Source: DASZIT01 sp963819695
Lineage (GTDB): Bacteria > Actinomycetota > Acidimicrobiia > Acidimicrobiales > RAAP-2
Length of the DNA stretch: 64,000 nucleotides
Reading direction: 5' to 3'
Assembly (NCBI GenBank): GCA_963819695.1
Contig: CAWFXD010000001.1
Location: forward strand, 1,364,001-1,428,000
Shown: piece after piece, positions 15,750 to 23,882 of the stretch
Layout: each line of letters starts with the position of its first letter
Numbering within the stretch: position 1 is the stretch's first letter
Program-made: the position numbers and the translations under genes
Notes under the pieces: generated by a model
Told to the model about the DNA's origin: nothing
Database searches by the model: none
Seen by the model: the letters and a program-made list of their open reading frames with translations, nothing else

Positions 15750-17843
15750 GTGTCACCCGCTTCGGTTCTGCCCGACGGTAGTGTCGGGCAGAACGTGCCT
15801 GGGCCATGGTCGAAAACGGGAAGAGGGCTTCGGTGTCGCCGCGCCGCGGTGGCTGTCGCGGCCGTGGCGGTGCTCGGCACCCAGGTCGGCCTGCCGACGG
15901 CTCCGGCCTCGGCCGCCCCGTTCCCGTCGGCGGTACTTACGCTCACCGGTCACGGGTTCGGGCACGGGCACGGGATGGGGCAGTGGGGCGCCCTCGGCTA
16001 CGCCCTGGCTCAGACCCCCTACCAGGCGATCGTGGCCCACTACTACGGAGGCACCACGCTGTCGTCGTTGAGTGGCCCGGCCGACGGGACCCCGATCGGC
16101 GTGGAGATCTCCGAGAACAACAACAACACGGTCATCGTGACCTCGGGGTCCCCGTTCTCAGCCGCCGGCTTGTCGGTGGCGGCCGGCCAGGCGGTGTTGA
16201 TGACCAAGAACGGTGCCGGGGGAACCTGGAACGTCACCGTCGGCGGCGGGTGCGCCGGACCCTGGAACGGGGCGTCGGCGGCCAACGTCGCCAATCCGAC
16301 CGCGGTACCCAGCCACAACCCTGACCTCGGGGACCCGGCGACCGGGAGCCTGGCCCTCCAGCTCTGCCAGGGGACTGGCAATCTCACCATGCGGGGGAAT
16401 ATCGAGGGGACCGATTACCAGGGCGCCCCCCGCACGGTCAACATCGTCCCTCTCGAGCAGTACGTCGCCGGGGTTGTCCCCAATGAATCACCCTCCTCCT
16501 GGGGGACCCTCGGGGGCGCCGGTCCCCAGGGACAACCCTGGGGATTCCAGGAGCTCGAGGCCCAGGCGGTGGCCGCCCGGTCGTATGCAATGGCCGGCCT
16601 CGGTTCCTACTTCGGCTACACCGATACCTGCGACCTCAGCTGTCAGACCTACCAGGGGATCAAGAACGAGAGCGCGGCCGGCGACCTGGCGGCCGTCGGG
16701 ACCGGAGGTCAGGTGATGGAGTTCCCCGGTGGCGCGGTGGCCGCGACCCAGTACTCGGCATCCACCGGCGGCTATACCAATCCGGGCGCCAACTCGCTGG
16801 GCTTCCCCGCGGTCCCCGACACCGGTGACTCCATCTGTGTGCCCGGGGCGTGCAACCCCAACCACACCTGGACGGCATCGGTGGCGGTGTCGGACATCCA
16901 AGCCAACTGGCCCCAGCTCGGAACCTTCGAGGCGTTCAACGTCACCGCCCGCAACGGGTTCGGCGACCTGGGCGGCCGGGTGACGTCGCTGACCCTGGTC
17001 GGGTCGGGTCAGAACGTCACCATGACCGGCGACCAGTTCGCCGCCGCGGTCGGGCTGAAGTCGAACTGGTTCACCGCCTCCACCGTCTTGAACAAGCCGG
17101 TGGTGGGGATGGCCGCCACCGCCGACGGGGGCGGCTACTGGCTGGCCGCTAGCGACGGCGGGATCTTCTCCTACGGCACTGCGAGGTTTTTCGGCTCCAC
17201 CGGTGCCATCGCCCTCAACCGACCCATCGTCGGCTTGGCCTCCACCCCGGACAGCCGGGGTTACTGGCTGGTGGCCAGTGACGGCGGCATCTTCTCCTTC
17301 GGGGACGCCACCTTCTTCGGGTCCACCGGCGCCCTCCGGTTGAACAAGCCGGTGGTGGGGATGGCCGCCACCGCCGACGGGCGCGGTTACTGGCTGGTGG
17401 CCAGTGACGGCGGCATCTTCTCCTTCGGGGACGCCACCTTCTTCGGGTCCACCGGCGCCCTCCGGTTGAACAAGCCGGTGGTGGGGATGGCGTCATCCCC
17501 GGACGGACGGGGCTACTGGCTGGTGGCGTCCGACGGGGGCATCTTCTCCTTCGGCGATGCCGGCTTCTTCGGGTCCACCGGCGCCATCGCCCTCAACCAG
17601 CCGGTGGTGGGCATGTCCACCTCGGCCGACGGACAGGGCTATCGCCTGGTCGCCTCCGACGGTGGCATCTTCTCCTTCGGCGACGCCGCCTTCTTCGGAT
17701 CGGTGGGCAACCAGGCCCTCCTCCAACCGGTGGTGGGGATGACCGTCACCCCCGACCGCAACGGTTACTGGCTGGTGGCCTCCGACGGCAGCGTCTTCGC
17801 ATTCGGTGACGCCGCCTTCCTGGGTTCGCCGTCGGGCGAGTAA
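15750..17843 (+). CDS. Secreted SpoIID/LytB-domain protein with six C-terminal GYW/DGGIF repeats
   Basis: The protein has 697 residues if it starts at GTG 15750; GTG 15795, just after a perfect hairpin, is also likely and gives 682. A signal peptide follows (VAAVAVLGTQVGLPTAPASA). The SpoIID domain (about 60-430) shows GHGFGHGHGMGQWGALGYA, NIVPLEQYVAGVVPNE and AVAARSYA, conserved in SpoIID/LytB proteins that bind or cut peptidoglycan glycan strands. Six 42-residue repeats follow (from 17133). It likely acts in the cell envelope. The gene lies 24 bp after another repeat protein and the two share the repeat module. Confidence 0.85.
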   Translation: MSPASVLPDGSVGQNVPGPWSKTGRGLRCRRAAVAVAAVAVLGTQVGLPTAPASAAPFPSAVLTLTGHGFGHGHGMGQWGALGYALAQTPYQAIVAHYYGGTTLSSLSGPADGTPIGVEISENNNNTVIVTSGSPFSAAGLSVAAGQAVLMTKNGAGGTWNVTVGGGCAGPWNGASAANVANPTAVPSHNPDLGDPATGSLALQLCQGTGNLTMRGNIEGTDYQGAPRTVNIVPLEQYVAGVVPNESPSSWGTLGGAGPQGQPWGFQELEAQAVAARSYAMAGLGSYFGYTDTCDLSCQTYQGIKNESAAGDLAAVGTGGQVMEFPGGAVAATQYSASTGGYTNPGANSLGFPAVPDTGDSICVPGACNPNHTWTASVAVSDIQANWPQLGTFEAFNVTARNGFGDLGGRVTSLTLVGSGQNVTMTGDQFAAAVGLKSNWFTASTVLNKPVVGMAATADGGGYWLAASDGGIFSYGTARFFGSTGAIALNRPIVGLASTPDSRGYWLVASDGGIFSFGDATFFGSTGALRLNKPVVGMAATADGRGYWLVASDGGIFSFGDATFFGSTGALRLNKPVVGMASSPDGRGYWLVASDGGIFSFGDAGFFGSTGAIALNQPVVGMSTSADGQGYRLVASDGGIFSFGDAAFFGSVGNQALLQPVVGMTVTPDRNGYWLVASDGSVFAFGDAAFLGSPSGE
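15765..15794. promoter_or_regulatory. Perfect 12-bp inverted repeat between the two repeat-protein genes
   Basis: GTTCTGCCCGAC (15765-15776) and GTCGGGCAGAAC (15783-15794) form a perfect hairpin with a 6-nt loop GGTAGT. It sits 40 bp after the stop of the upstream gene and directly abuts GTG 15795. No T-run follows, so it is either a terminator without U-tract, an operator, or an RNA structure controlling the start of the SpoIID gene. Confidence 0.7.
17133..17840 (+). repeat. Six tandem 126-bp coding repeats in the SpoIID gene
   Basis: Units start at 17133, 17259, 17385, 17511, 17637 and 17763. The units beginning at 17259 and 17385 are nearly identical in DNA. The last unit is truncated by the stop codon shortly after FGDAAFLGS. 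Confidence 0.9.
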
Positions 17844-17865
17844 ACAACCTGGTTGGGCAGAACAG

Positions 17866-18522
17866 CTAGGTGACCTGGGTGGCGGCCAGGCCCGGGAAGT
17901 CCCGAAGCCGACCGAACGAGCCCAGCCGCCCGACGTTGACCCCGACATCGGCGGCCCGCATCATGCGCAGGTCCCCCCGGCTGTTCCCGTAGACCCAGAG
18001 CCGATCGGTTGGCTCGTCCAACTGGGCGGTCCATTCCCGGAGCCGGCGCAGCTTCTCCTCGCCGCGGCAGTTCTTCCCGTCGTACCGGCCGGTGAGGCGA
18101 CCGTCGCGGGTGGCCAGCCGGGTGGCCAGTGCCTGCTCTGCATCCAGCCGCCGTGCCGCTTCGGCGACATAGCGCTCCGGGGAGGCCGACACGATGACGG
18201 TGTGATCCCCTCGCTGCTGATGCCATTGGAGCCGTCGGTGGACGTCGGCACGCAGATGGCCGGCAAGGTGCCGCTCGGCGAACTCGGCGCTCACCGCTTC
18301 GAATCGGGCCGTCTCGATACCGGCCAGCACCTTCTCGAACAGGCGCTCCTTGGTCCGGTCGGCCACCTCGCCGCCGGCGATGGCGGTATGGGCGAGTTGG
18401 GGCATGAGGGTGACGGCGGCGGCGGCCACGCTCCGGCGATCGGTGAGGGCGGAGAGGAAGCCGAAGACGCTGCCGCCGGTGGTGAGGGTTCCGTCGAAGT
18501 CGAAGGCGGCGATATCCGGCAT
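17866..18522 (-). CDS. HAD-superfamily phosphatase, subfamily IB (SerB-like)
   Basis: This 218-residue cytosolic protein starts at ATG 18520-18522, because the catalytic motif I, FDFDGTL, follows within a few residues; a TTG 7 codons upstream is possible. Motif II is VIVSASPERY, and motifs III/IV are the K of DGKNCRGEEK and VYGNSRGDLRMM. The nucleophilic Asp forms a phospho-enzyme. IB members include phosphoserine phosphatase and lipid phosphate phosphatases; the substrate here is unknown. It is convergent with the SpoIID gene and divergent from the peroxiredoxin gene. Confidence 0.85.
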   Translation of the reverse strand: MPDIAAFDFDGTLTTGGSVFGFLSALTDRRSVAAAAVTLMPQLAHTAIAGGEVADRTKERLFEKVLAGIETARFEAVSAEFAERHLAGHLRADVHRRLQWHQQRGDHTVIVSASPERYVAEAARRLDAEQALATRLATRDGRLTGRYDGKNCRGEEKLRRLREWTAQLDEPTDRLWVYGNSRGDLRMMRAADVGVNVGRLGSFGRLRDFPGLAATQVT

Positions 18523-18582
18523 GGGCGAACATCTTGCCTGCAACCGGTCAGCCGGTCGACCGGCGCGACGGCGCCATTAAAC

Positions 18583-18624
18583 TTGACCCATCAGGTCGAC
18601 ATTAGGCGATGGTTCGTCTAACCT
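18583..18624 (+). promoter_or_regulatory. Candidate promoter and operator region upstream of the peroxiredoxin
   Basis: TTGACC (18583-18588) resembles a -35 box. An imperfect inverted repeat TTAGGCGA (18602-18609) / TCGTCTAA (18614-18621) with one mismatch lies just downstream and includes a possible -10 TAACCT (18619-18624). An oxidative-stress or metal-responsive repressor could bind here; the repeat does not match the standard IdeR box spacing. Confidence 0.4.
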
Positions 18625-18700
18625 GACCGCGAGACGGGGTCGTGAGGGTCGCGATCCGGACCGCAGTACCGGTCCACCGAACACATGAGGAGCAGTAACT

Positions 18701-19336
18701 ATGGCCATTCGACTGGGCGACGAGGCCCCCGACTTCACTGCCGAAACGACCGAGGGGACGATCCGGCTCTACGAGTACCTCGGGGACAGCTGGGGGATCC
18801 TGTTTTCCCACCCCAAGGACTTCACCCCGATCTGCACCACCGAGTTGGGCGCCTTCGCCAAGGCCAAGCCGGAATTCGACAAGCGTGACACCAAGTTGAT
18901 CGGGGTGTCCGTCGACGACGTCACGTCCCACGGGAAGTGGGCCGAGGACATCAAGGAGACCCAGGGTACGGCCCTCAACTTCCCGCTCATCGGGGACGAG
19001 GATCGCAAGGTCGCCGACCTCTACGACATGATCCATCCGAACGCCAACGACACCCTCACCGTGCGTTCGGTGTTCATCATCGGCCCCGACAAGAAGGTCA
19101 AGCTCACCCTGACCTATCCGGCCTCCACCGGCCGCAACGTCGACGAGATCCTCCGGGTGCTGGACTCGCTCCAGTTGACCGCCAATTACTCGGTGGCGAC
19201 CCCGGTGAACTGGAAGGACGGCGACGACGTGGTCATCGCCCCGGCCATCTCCGACGAGGACGCCAAGGAGAAGTTCCCCAAGGGCTTCAAGGCGCTGAAG
19301 CCCTACCTGCGGATGACCCCCCAGCCGAACAAGTAA
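18701..19336 (+). CDS. Peroxiredoxin, 1-Cys (Prx6) type
   Basis: This 211-residue protein starts at ATG 18701 behind GAGGAG (18687-18692). The peroxidatic Cys lies in FTPICTTELG (about residue 46), after the thioredoxin-fold strand WGILFSHPKD. The long C-terminal part with KVKLTLTYPASTGRN and VATPVNWKDGDDVVIAP is characteristic of the Prx6 group, which reduces hydrogen peroxide and organic peroxides with a single conserved Cys. It is cytosolic and transcribed alone: a strong hairpin terminator follows. Confidence 0.93.
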   Translation: MAIRLGDEAPDFTAETTEGTIRLYEYLGDSWGILFSHPKDFTPICTTELGAFAKAKPEFDKRDTKLIGVSVDDVTSHGKWAEDIKETQGTALNFPLIGDEDRKVADLYDMIHPNANDTLTVRSVFIIGPDKKVKLTLTYPASTGRNVDEILRVLDSLQLTANYSVATPVNWKDGDDVVIAPAISDEDAKEKFPKGFKALKPYLRMTPQPNK

Positions 19337-19360
19337 CCCGTCGAGCGCAGCTCGTTGCAC

Positions 19361-19392
19361 CGTCGAGTCCGGCCCCTGGGCCGGACTCGACG
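19361..19392 (+). terminator. Strong hairpin terminator after the peroxiredoxin
   Basis: CGTCGAGTCCGGCCC (19361-19375) pairs perfectly with its complement at 19378-19392, leaving a minimal loop. No T-tract follows, as is common in high-GC actinobacteria. Confidence 0.75.
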
Positions 19393-19502
19393 CGTGGCAG
19401 CCAGGCACATCGCGCCTGGTACCGCCCGATACTGCTAGAGTTGTCGGGTCAACGGGCCACGTCCGCCGACCATTCCGAACATCAAAGAGGTCAACCCCGC
19501 AT

Positions 19503-19760
19503 ATGCCCGACAAGCAGGCCACTATCACCGAGTACCGGCTCCACGAGACTGATACCGGTTCACCCGAGGTGCAGATCGCCATTCTGAGCGAGCGGATCAC
19601 CCACCTCACCGACCACCTCAAGATCCACAAAGGTGATCACCACACCCGCCGCGGTCTGCTCAAGCTGATCGGCCGGCGGCGTCGACTTCTCGATTACGTA
19701 CGGAACAATGACGTCGAGCGATACCGGGACATCATCGGTCGGCTCGGCCTCCGCCGTTAA
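19503..19760 (+). CDS. rpsO: 30S ribosomal protein S15
   Basis: This 85-residue protein has the whole S15 signature: TGSPEVQIAILSERI, LTDHLKIHKGDHHTRRGL and LIGRRRRLLDYV. S15 binds 16S rRNA early in small-subunit assembly. A TAGAGT hexamer at 19436-19441 may be the -10 element, giving a leader of about 55 nt. It stands just before pnp, the order known from many bacteria. Confidence 0.97.
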   Translation: MPDKQATITEYRLHETDTGSPEVQIAILSERITHLTDHLKIHKGDHHTRRGLLKLIGRRRRLLDYVRNNDVERYRDIIGRLGLRR

Positions 19761-19775
19761 GCAGTAACCATCCAC

Positions 19776-19797
19776 TCGCCCGGCTCCGGCCGGGCGA
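19776..19797 (+). terminator. Hairpin after rpsO (terminator or attenuator)
   Basis: TCGCCCGGC (19776-19784) and GCCGGGCGA (19789-19797) form a 9-bp perfect stem with a TCCG loop, followed by a short T-rich stretch (CCATTTCTTG). It may end rpsO transcripts partly, letting some read on into pnp. Confidence 0.6.
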
Positions 19798-19834
19798 TGC
19801 CCATTTCTTGCCACCGGCACCTTGCCGCTGGCAG

Positions 19835-20004
19835 GCCGGTCGACACGGTGTCGACCGGCAGCAGGACCGGCAGGCCACATCGGTGGCCGGCCGTCGACAA
19901 ACAGATTGGGCTCCTTTCGAGGTCAGTCACCAGTTGCCGAGTACCCGATTCCGCCGGCCGATGGGGTGTTCGACAACTGGGAACTGGCTCGGGGGCCCCC
20001 GAGC
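19835..20004 (+). promoter_or_regulatory. Structured pnp leader with two more perfect hairpins
   Basis: GCCGGTCGACAC (19835-19846) and GTGTCGACCGGC (19848-19859) form a 12-bp inverted repeat. A perfect 18-bp palindrome, GCTCGGGGG/CCCCCGAGC, lies at 19987-20004, just ahead of the pnp ribosome-binding site AAGGAG (20010-20015). In E. coli the rpsO-pnp leader hairpin is cut by RNase III and then by PNPase for autoregulation; a similar role here is inference. Confidence 0.5.
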
Positions 20005-20019
20005 AAACCAAGGAGCGTC

Positions 20020-22533
20020 ATGTCAGACGCCATTTCAGTATCCGCACCTATCAGCGGCACCGACCGCACCCTCTCCTTCGAGTCGGGAAAGCTGGCTCAG
20101 CTGGCTGACGGCGCCGTCGTCGGCCGCATCGGCGACACCGTGTTGTTGGCGACCGCCACCGCCTCACGGTCGGTCCGGGAGGGCGCCGACTTCTTCCCGC
20201 TGACCGTCGACATCGAGGAGCGGGCCTACGCCGCCGGTAAGATCCCCGGCTCGTTCTTCCGGCGGGAGGGCAAGTCCTCGGACCAGGCCATCCTCACCTG
20301 CCGCCTGATCGACCGGCCGCTGCGCCCGTCCTTCCCCAAGGGCTTCCGCAACGAAGTCCACGTGGTCGGCACCATCTTCGGGGCCGACCAGGTCAACCCC
20401 CACGACGTGCTGGCCATCAACGCTTCCTCGGCCGCGCTCATGTTGTCGGGGATCCCCTTCGACGGCCCGATCGGCGCCGTCCGGGTCGCCTATTCGACCG
20501 ACGGGGTCTGGATCCCGCACCCGACCTTCCAAGAGGGTGAGGAATCGACCTTCGAGTTGGTGGTGGCCGGCCGGGCCCTCAGCGACGCCGACGACGCCGA
20601 TATCGCCATCATGATGGTCGAGGCCGGCGGCACCGAGCGGTCCTTCCAGTACTACGACGAAGGTGCCCCGCAGGTCACCGAAGAGGTGCTGGCCGACGGC
20701 CTCGAGGCGTCCAAGACCTGGATCCGCGAGTCGATCGTGCTCCAGCGGAAGCTGGTGGCGGCCCATGTCGCCGATCGCGGTGCCATCGTGCCCCTGGAGT
20801 TCTCCACCTTCTCCGACTACGCCGATGACGTCTGGGAGCGGGTGGTGGCCACCGGCACCGATTCGGTCGCCGCCGCCAACGCCTTCACCTCCAAGGCCGA
20901 GCGCAACGGCGCCCTCGACGCCGCCACCAAGGAGATCGTCTCCGCCCTGGCTCCCGAGTTCCCCGACCGGGAGCGGGAGATCAAAGAGGCAGTCCGGGGT
21001 CTGACCAAGAAGCTGGTCCGCAAGCGGATCGTCGACGAGGGCATCCGCATCGACGGTCGGAGCACCTCGCAGATCCGGCCGCTGTCGGCCGAGGTCGACC
21101 TGTTCCCGACGGCGCACGGTTCCGCCCTCTTCCAGCGGGGCGAGACCCAGGTGCTCAACGTGACCACCCTGGGCATGCCCCGGATGAACCAGCTGCTCGA
21201 CACCATCACCCCGGTGGACCACAAGCGGTACATGCACCACTACAACTTCCCGCCCTTCTCCACCGGAGAGACCGGCTTCATGCGCGGCCCCAAGCGGCGG
21301 GAGATCGGCCACGGCCTCCTGGCCGAACGGGCACTGCTGCCGGTGGTCCCCTATGAAGAGGACTTCCCCTACACCTTCCGGCTGGTCTCCGACGTGCTGG
21401 CCTCCAACGGCTCCACCTCCATGGCCTCGGTGTGCGGCTCCACGTTGTCGATGATGGCGGCCGGCGTGCCGTTGCGGGCGCCGGTGGCGGGCATCGCCAT
21501 GGGCCTGGTCTACGACGAGGGGAACTACGTGACCCTCACCGACATCCTGGGTGCCGAGGATGCCTTCGGCGACATGGACTTCAAGGTGACCGGGACCAAG
21601 GACGTGGTCACCGCCCTCCAGCTCGACACCAAGATCGCCGGGCTCCCGGCCGACGTGCTGGCCAAGGCCCTGCTCCAGGCCAAGGAGGCCCGCCTGACGA
21701 TTCTCGAGGTGATGGCCGGCGCCATCGCCGAGCCCCGCAGCGAGGTGGCCGCCTCGGCTCCGAAGATCGTCTCCTTCGAGATCCCGATGGACAAGATCGG
21801 CGAGGTCATCGGGCCCAAGGGCAAGGTCATCAACGCCCTCCAGCAGGAGACCGGCGCCGACATCGCCGTCGACGACGACGGCATGGTCGGCACCGTCACC
21901 ATCGGGGCCAAGGACGGGAACGCCGTCGAGGAAGCCCGTCGCCGGATCTCCACCATCCTCGACCCGCCGTTGGCCGAGGTGGGGGCCAACTACATGGGCA
22001 AGGTGGTCAACATCACCAAGTTCGGAGCCTTCGTCAACATCCTGCCGGGCCGGGACGGGCTGTTGCACATCTCCAAGATCGGCCGGGGCAAGCGGGTCGA
22101 GCGGGTCGAGGACGTCCTCGAACTCGGCCAACCGGTCGAGGTGAAGGTCGACGACATCGACCCCCAGGGCAAGGTCTCGCTGTCGCTGGCCGGCGAGCCT
22201 CCCGCCGACGATCGACCCTCCGGGTCCGGTCGCTCGGAGAGCAACGGCGGTGGCCGCGGGGGCGACGGCGGCGGTCGGGATCGCGATCGCGACCGCGACC
22301 GCCCCAGTCGTGGTGATCACTCCGATCCCGGCGATCGGGGCCGTGATGCCGAGCCGGCTCGGTCCGCGCCTCGCTCCGAGTCGGCGGCACCCTCCGGAGC
22401 CGCGTCGTTCGAAGAGGTGTTCCAGGCGGAGCTCGTCCAGGAGTTCGGCGACCTCGGCCCGGCCGGGGCCGAGACGTCCGAGCGCACCGGCGGGGGAGGC
22501 GGGCGCAACCGGGGCGGTCGCCGTCGCCGATAA
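20020..22533 (+). CDS. pnp: Polyribonucleotide nucleotidyltransferase (PNPase)
   Basis: The protein has 837 residues from ATG 20020, with AAGGAG 4 nt upstream. Two RNase PH-like domains (about 10-230 and 330-560; FFRREGKSSDQAIL, FSTGETGFMRGPKRREIGHG, SNGSTSMASVCGSTLSMMAAG) are followed by KH (IGPKGKVINALQQETGADI) and S1 (YMGKVVNITKFGAFVNILPGRDGLLHIS). It degrades RNA 3' to 5' using phosphate and works in mRNA decay. The last 110 residues are disordered: an Arg/Asp-repeat stretch (about 748-770) and an RG-rich end (GGGRNRGGRRRR), probably for RNA binding or assembly. RNase J at 28232 is a likely partner in decay. Confidence 0.97.
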   Translation: MSDAISVSAPISGTDRTLSFESGKLAQLADGAVVGRIGDTVLLATATASRSVREGADFFPLTVDIEERAYAAGKIPGSFFRREGKSSDQAILTCRLIDRPLRPSFPKGFRNEVHVVGTIFGADQVNPHDVLAINASSAALMLSGIPFDGPIGAVRVAYSTDGVWIPHPTFQEGEESTFELVVAGRALSDADDADIAIMMVEAGGTERSFQYYDEGAPQVTEEVLADGLEASKTWIRESIVLQRKLVAAHVADRGAIVPLEFSTFSDYADDVWERVVATGTDSVAAANAFTSKAERNGALDAATKEIVSALAPEFPDREREIKEAVRGLTKKLVRKRIVDEGIRIDGRSTSQIRPLSAEVDLFPTAHGSALFQRGETQVLNVTTLGMPRMNQLLDTITPVDHKRYMHHYNFPPFSTGETGFMRGPKRREIGHGLLAERALLPVVPYEEDFPYTFRLVSDVLASNGSTSMASVCGSTLSMMAAGVPLRAPVAGIAMGLVYDEGNYVTLTDILGAEDAFGDMDFKVTGTKDVVTALQLDTKIAGLPADVLAKALLQAKEARLTILEVMAGAIAEPRSEVAASAPKIVSFEIPMDKIGEVIGPKGKVINALQQETGADIAVDDDGMVGTVTIGAKDGNAVEEARRRISTILDPPLAEVGANYMGKVVNITKFGAFVNILPGRDGLLHISKIGRGKRVERVEDVLELGQPVEVKVDDIDPQGKVSLSLAGEPPADDRPSGSGRSESNGGGRGGDGGGRDRDRDRDRPSRGDHSDPGDRGRDAEPARSAPRSESAAPSGAASFEEVFQAELVQEFGDLGPAGAETSERTGGGGGRNRGGRRRR

Positions 22534-22543
22534 GGTCGCCAGC

Positions 22544-22567
22544 ATGATCGAGGCGGGCAACTCGTGA
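22544..22567 (+). other. Seven-codon micro-ORF overlapping the start of the M16 protease gene
   Basis: ATG 22544 opens MIEAGNS and stops at TGA 22565-22567, which overlaps GTG 22564 of the next gene (GTGA). A TAAGGT hexamer (22531-22536) ends 7 nt before the ATG, so the transcript could begin at this ATG and the peptide's translation would deliver ribosomes to the GTG. No expression evidence is visible. Confidence 0.4.
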
Positions 22568-23820
22568 TCCGCACCGACCGGCTGGGCTCGGGTATCGCGC
22601 TGGTCACCGAGCGGATGGCCGATGCCCGCTCGGTGTGCCTGGGATTCTGGGTGGGGACCGGCTCGCGCGACGAATCCGTCGATCGAGCCGGTACCTCCCA
22701 CGTGCTCGAGCATCTCCTCTTCAAGGGCACCGAGGACCGCTCGGCCTCGTCCATCGCCGAGGCGGTCGACGAGGTCGGCGGCGATTTCAACGCCTTCACC
22801 GCCAAGGAGTACACCTCTTTCTACATCCGGCTGCTGGCCGAACACCTGCCCTTGGGGCTCGACATCCTCTCCGACATCATGTGGCAGCCCGCCCTGCGCG
22901 ACACCGATCTCGACGCCGAGCGGTCGGTGATCCTCGACGAGATCCTGATGCACGCCGACGAGCCCTCCGACCTGGCCGCCGAGCAGAGCTCCGCCATCCT
23001 GTTCCCCGAGCACCCGCTGGGGCGCGAGGTGCTGGGGAGCCACCGGACGATCGAGGCGATGACCGCCGCCGACATCCGCGAGTTCTTCGAGGTGCACTAC
23101 CGGCCGGGCAACATGGTGGCCGCCGTCGCCGGCGATCTCGAGCACGACGCAGTGGTGGACGGCCTCGAGGCGCGGTTCACCGGGCCGTCCGGGGGGTCGA
23201 CCCCGGAGCGGACCGCGCCGAGCGACACCGTCATCCCGCTGCAGGTGACCCGGCGAGGCACCGAGCAGACCCAACTCGTCCTCGGCATGCGCTCGGTCGA
23301 CCGGTTCGACCCTCGCCGGTATCCGTTGGCCATCCTCAACCATGTCCTGGGTGGCGGCCTGTCCAGCCGGCTGTTCCAAGAGATCCGGGAGCGTCGGGGT
23401 CTGGCCTACTCGGTGTGGTCGGACCGGGTGACCTACTACGACGCCGGGGTGCTGAGCGTGGGGATGGGGACTTCGCCCGAGCACGTCTCCGAGGTCTTGA
23501 AGATCGTGGGCGGGGAGCTCGAGTCGTTGGGCGCCGACGGCATCACCGCCCGGGAGCTGGCGGTGGCCAAAGGCAATCTCCGGGCGGAGTCCATCCTGGC
23601 CTGCGAGGACTCCGGCGCCCGGATGGGAAGGGTCGGCGCCGGGCTGCTCCTCCACGGTGAGGTGCTGACCATCGACGAGGTGGTGGCCCGGGTGGAGGCG
23701 GTCACCCTGGAGGAAGTCCACGCCGTCGCCACCGAGCTGGTGGCCGCCCCCCGGACCCTGTCGGTGGTCGGGCCGTTCGACGCCTCGGACTTCGACGCCG
23801 ACTCCCTCGGCGTGGGCTGA
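22564..23820 (+). CDS. M16-family zinc metallopeptidase (processing-peptidase-like)
   Basis: This 418-residue single-unit M16 protein has the inverted zinc motif HVLEH (residues 46-50) with the downstream Glu about 70 residues later (ILDEIL). The C-terminal half has GGGLSSRLFQEIRERRGLAYSVWS, the Arg/Tyr pair that completes the active chamber. Such proteins (PqqL/YmxG-like) often follow pnp, as in Bacillus. Starts at GTG 22564; the upstream ATG is in another frame. It probably acts on peptides in the cytosol; the substrate is unknown. Confidence 0.93.
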   Translation: MIRTDRLGSGIALVTERMADARSVCLGFWVGTGSRDESVDRAGTSHVLEHLLFKGTEDRSASSIAEAVDEVGGDFNAFTAKEYTSFYIRLLAEHLPLGLDILSDIMWQPALRDTDLDAERSVILDEILMHADEPSDLAAEQSSAILFPEHPLGREVLGSHRTIEAMTAADIREFFEVHYRPGNMVAAVAGDLEHDAVVDGLEARFTGPSGGSTPERTAPSDTVIPLQVTRRGTEQTQLVLGMRSVDRFDPRRYPLAILNHVLGGGLSSRLFQEIRERRGLAYSVWSDRVTYYDAGVLSVGMGTSPEHVSEVLKIVGGELESLGADGITARELAVAKGNLRAESILACEDSGARMGRVGAGLLLHGEVLTIDEVVARVEAVTLEEVHAVATELVAAPRTLSVVGPFDASDFDADSLGVG

Positions 23821-23868
23821 ACCGACCGAACTGGCGGTTGCTCCCCGGGAGCCGGGGGTCCCCGACGG

Positions 23869-23874
23869 TAAGGT
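23869..23874 (+). promoter_or_regulatory. Probable -10 element (TAAGGT) ahead of dapB
   Basis: TAAGGT ends 8 nt before ATG 23883 and no ribosome-binding site is present, so dapB is probably leaderless. Confidence 0.4.
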
Positions 23875-23882
23875 TGGGCGCT

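Noticed and set aside
14988..17840. Regular 126-bp repeats considered as a CRISPR-like or satellite array
   Set aside because: The units are in frame, encode a conserved 42-residue motif and have no spacers; they are protein repeats.
20164..23721. Minus-strand open frame of 1185 codons opposite pnp and the M16 gene
   Set aside because: Composition is rich in Gly, Pro, His and Arg with no domain; it is the antisense shadow of two clearly real genes with strong codon bias.
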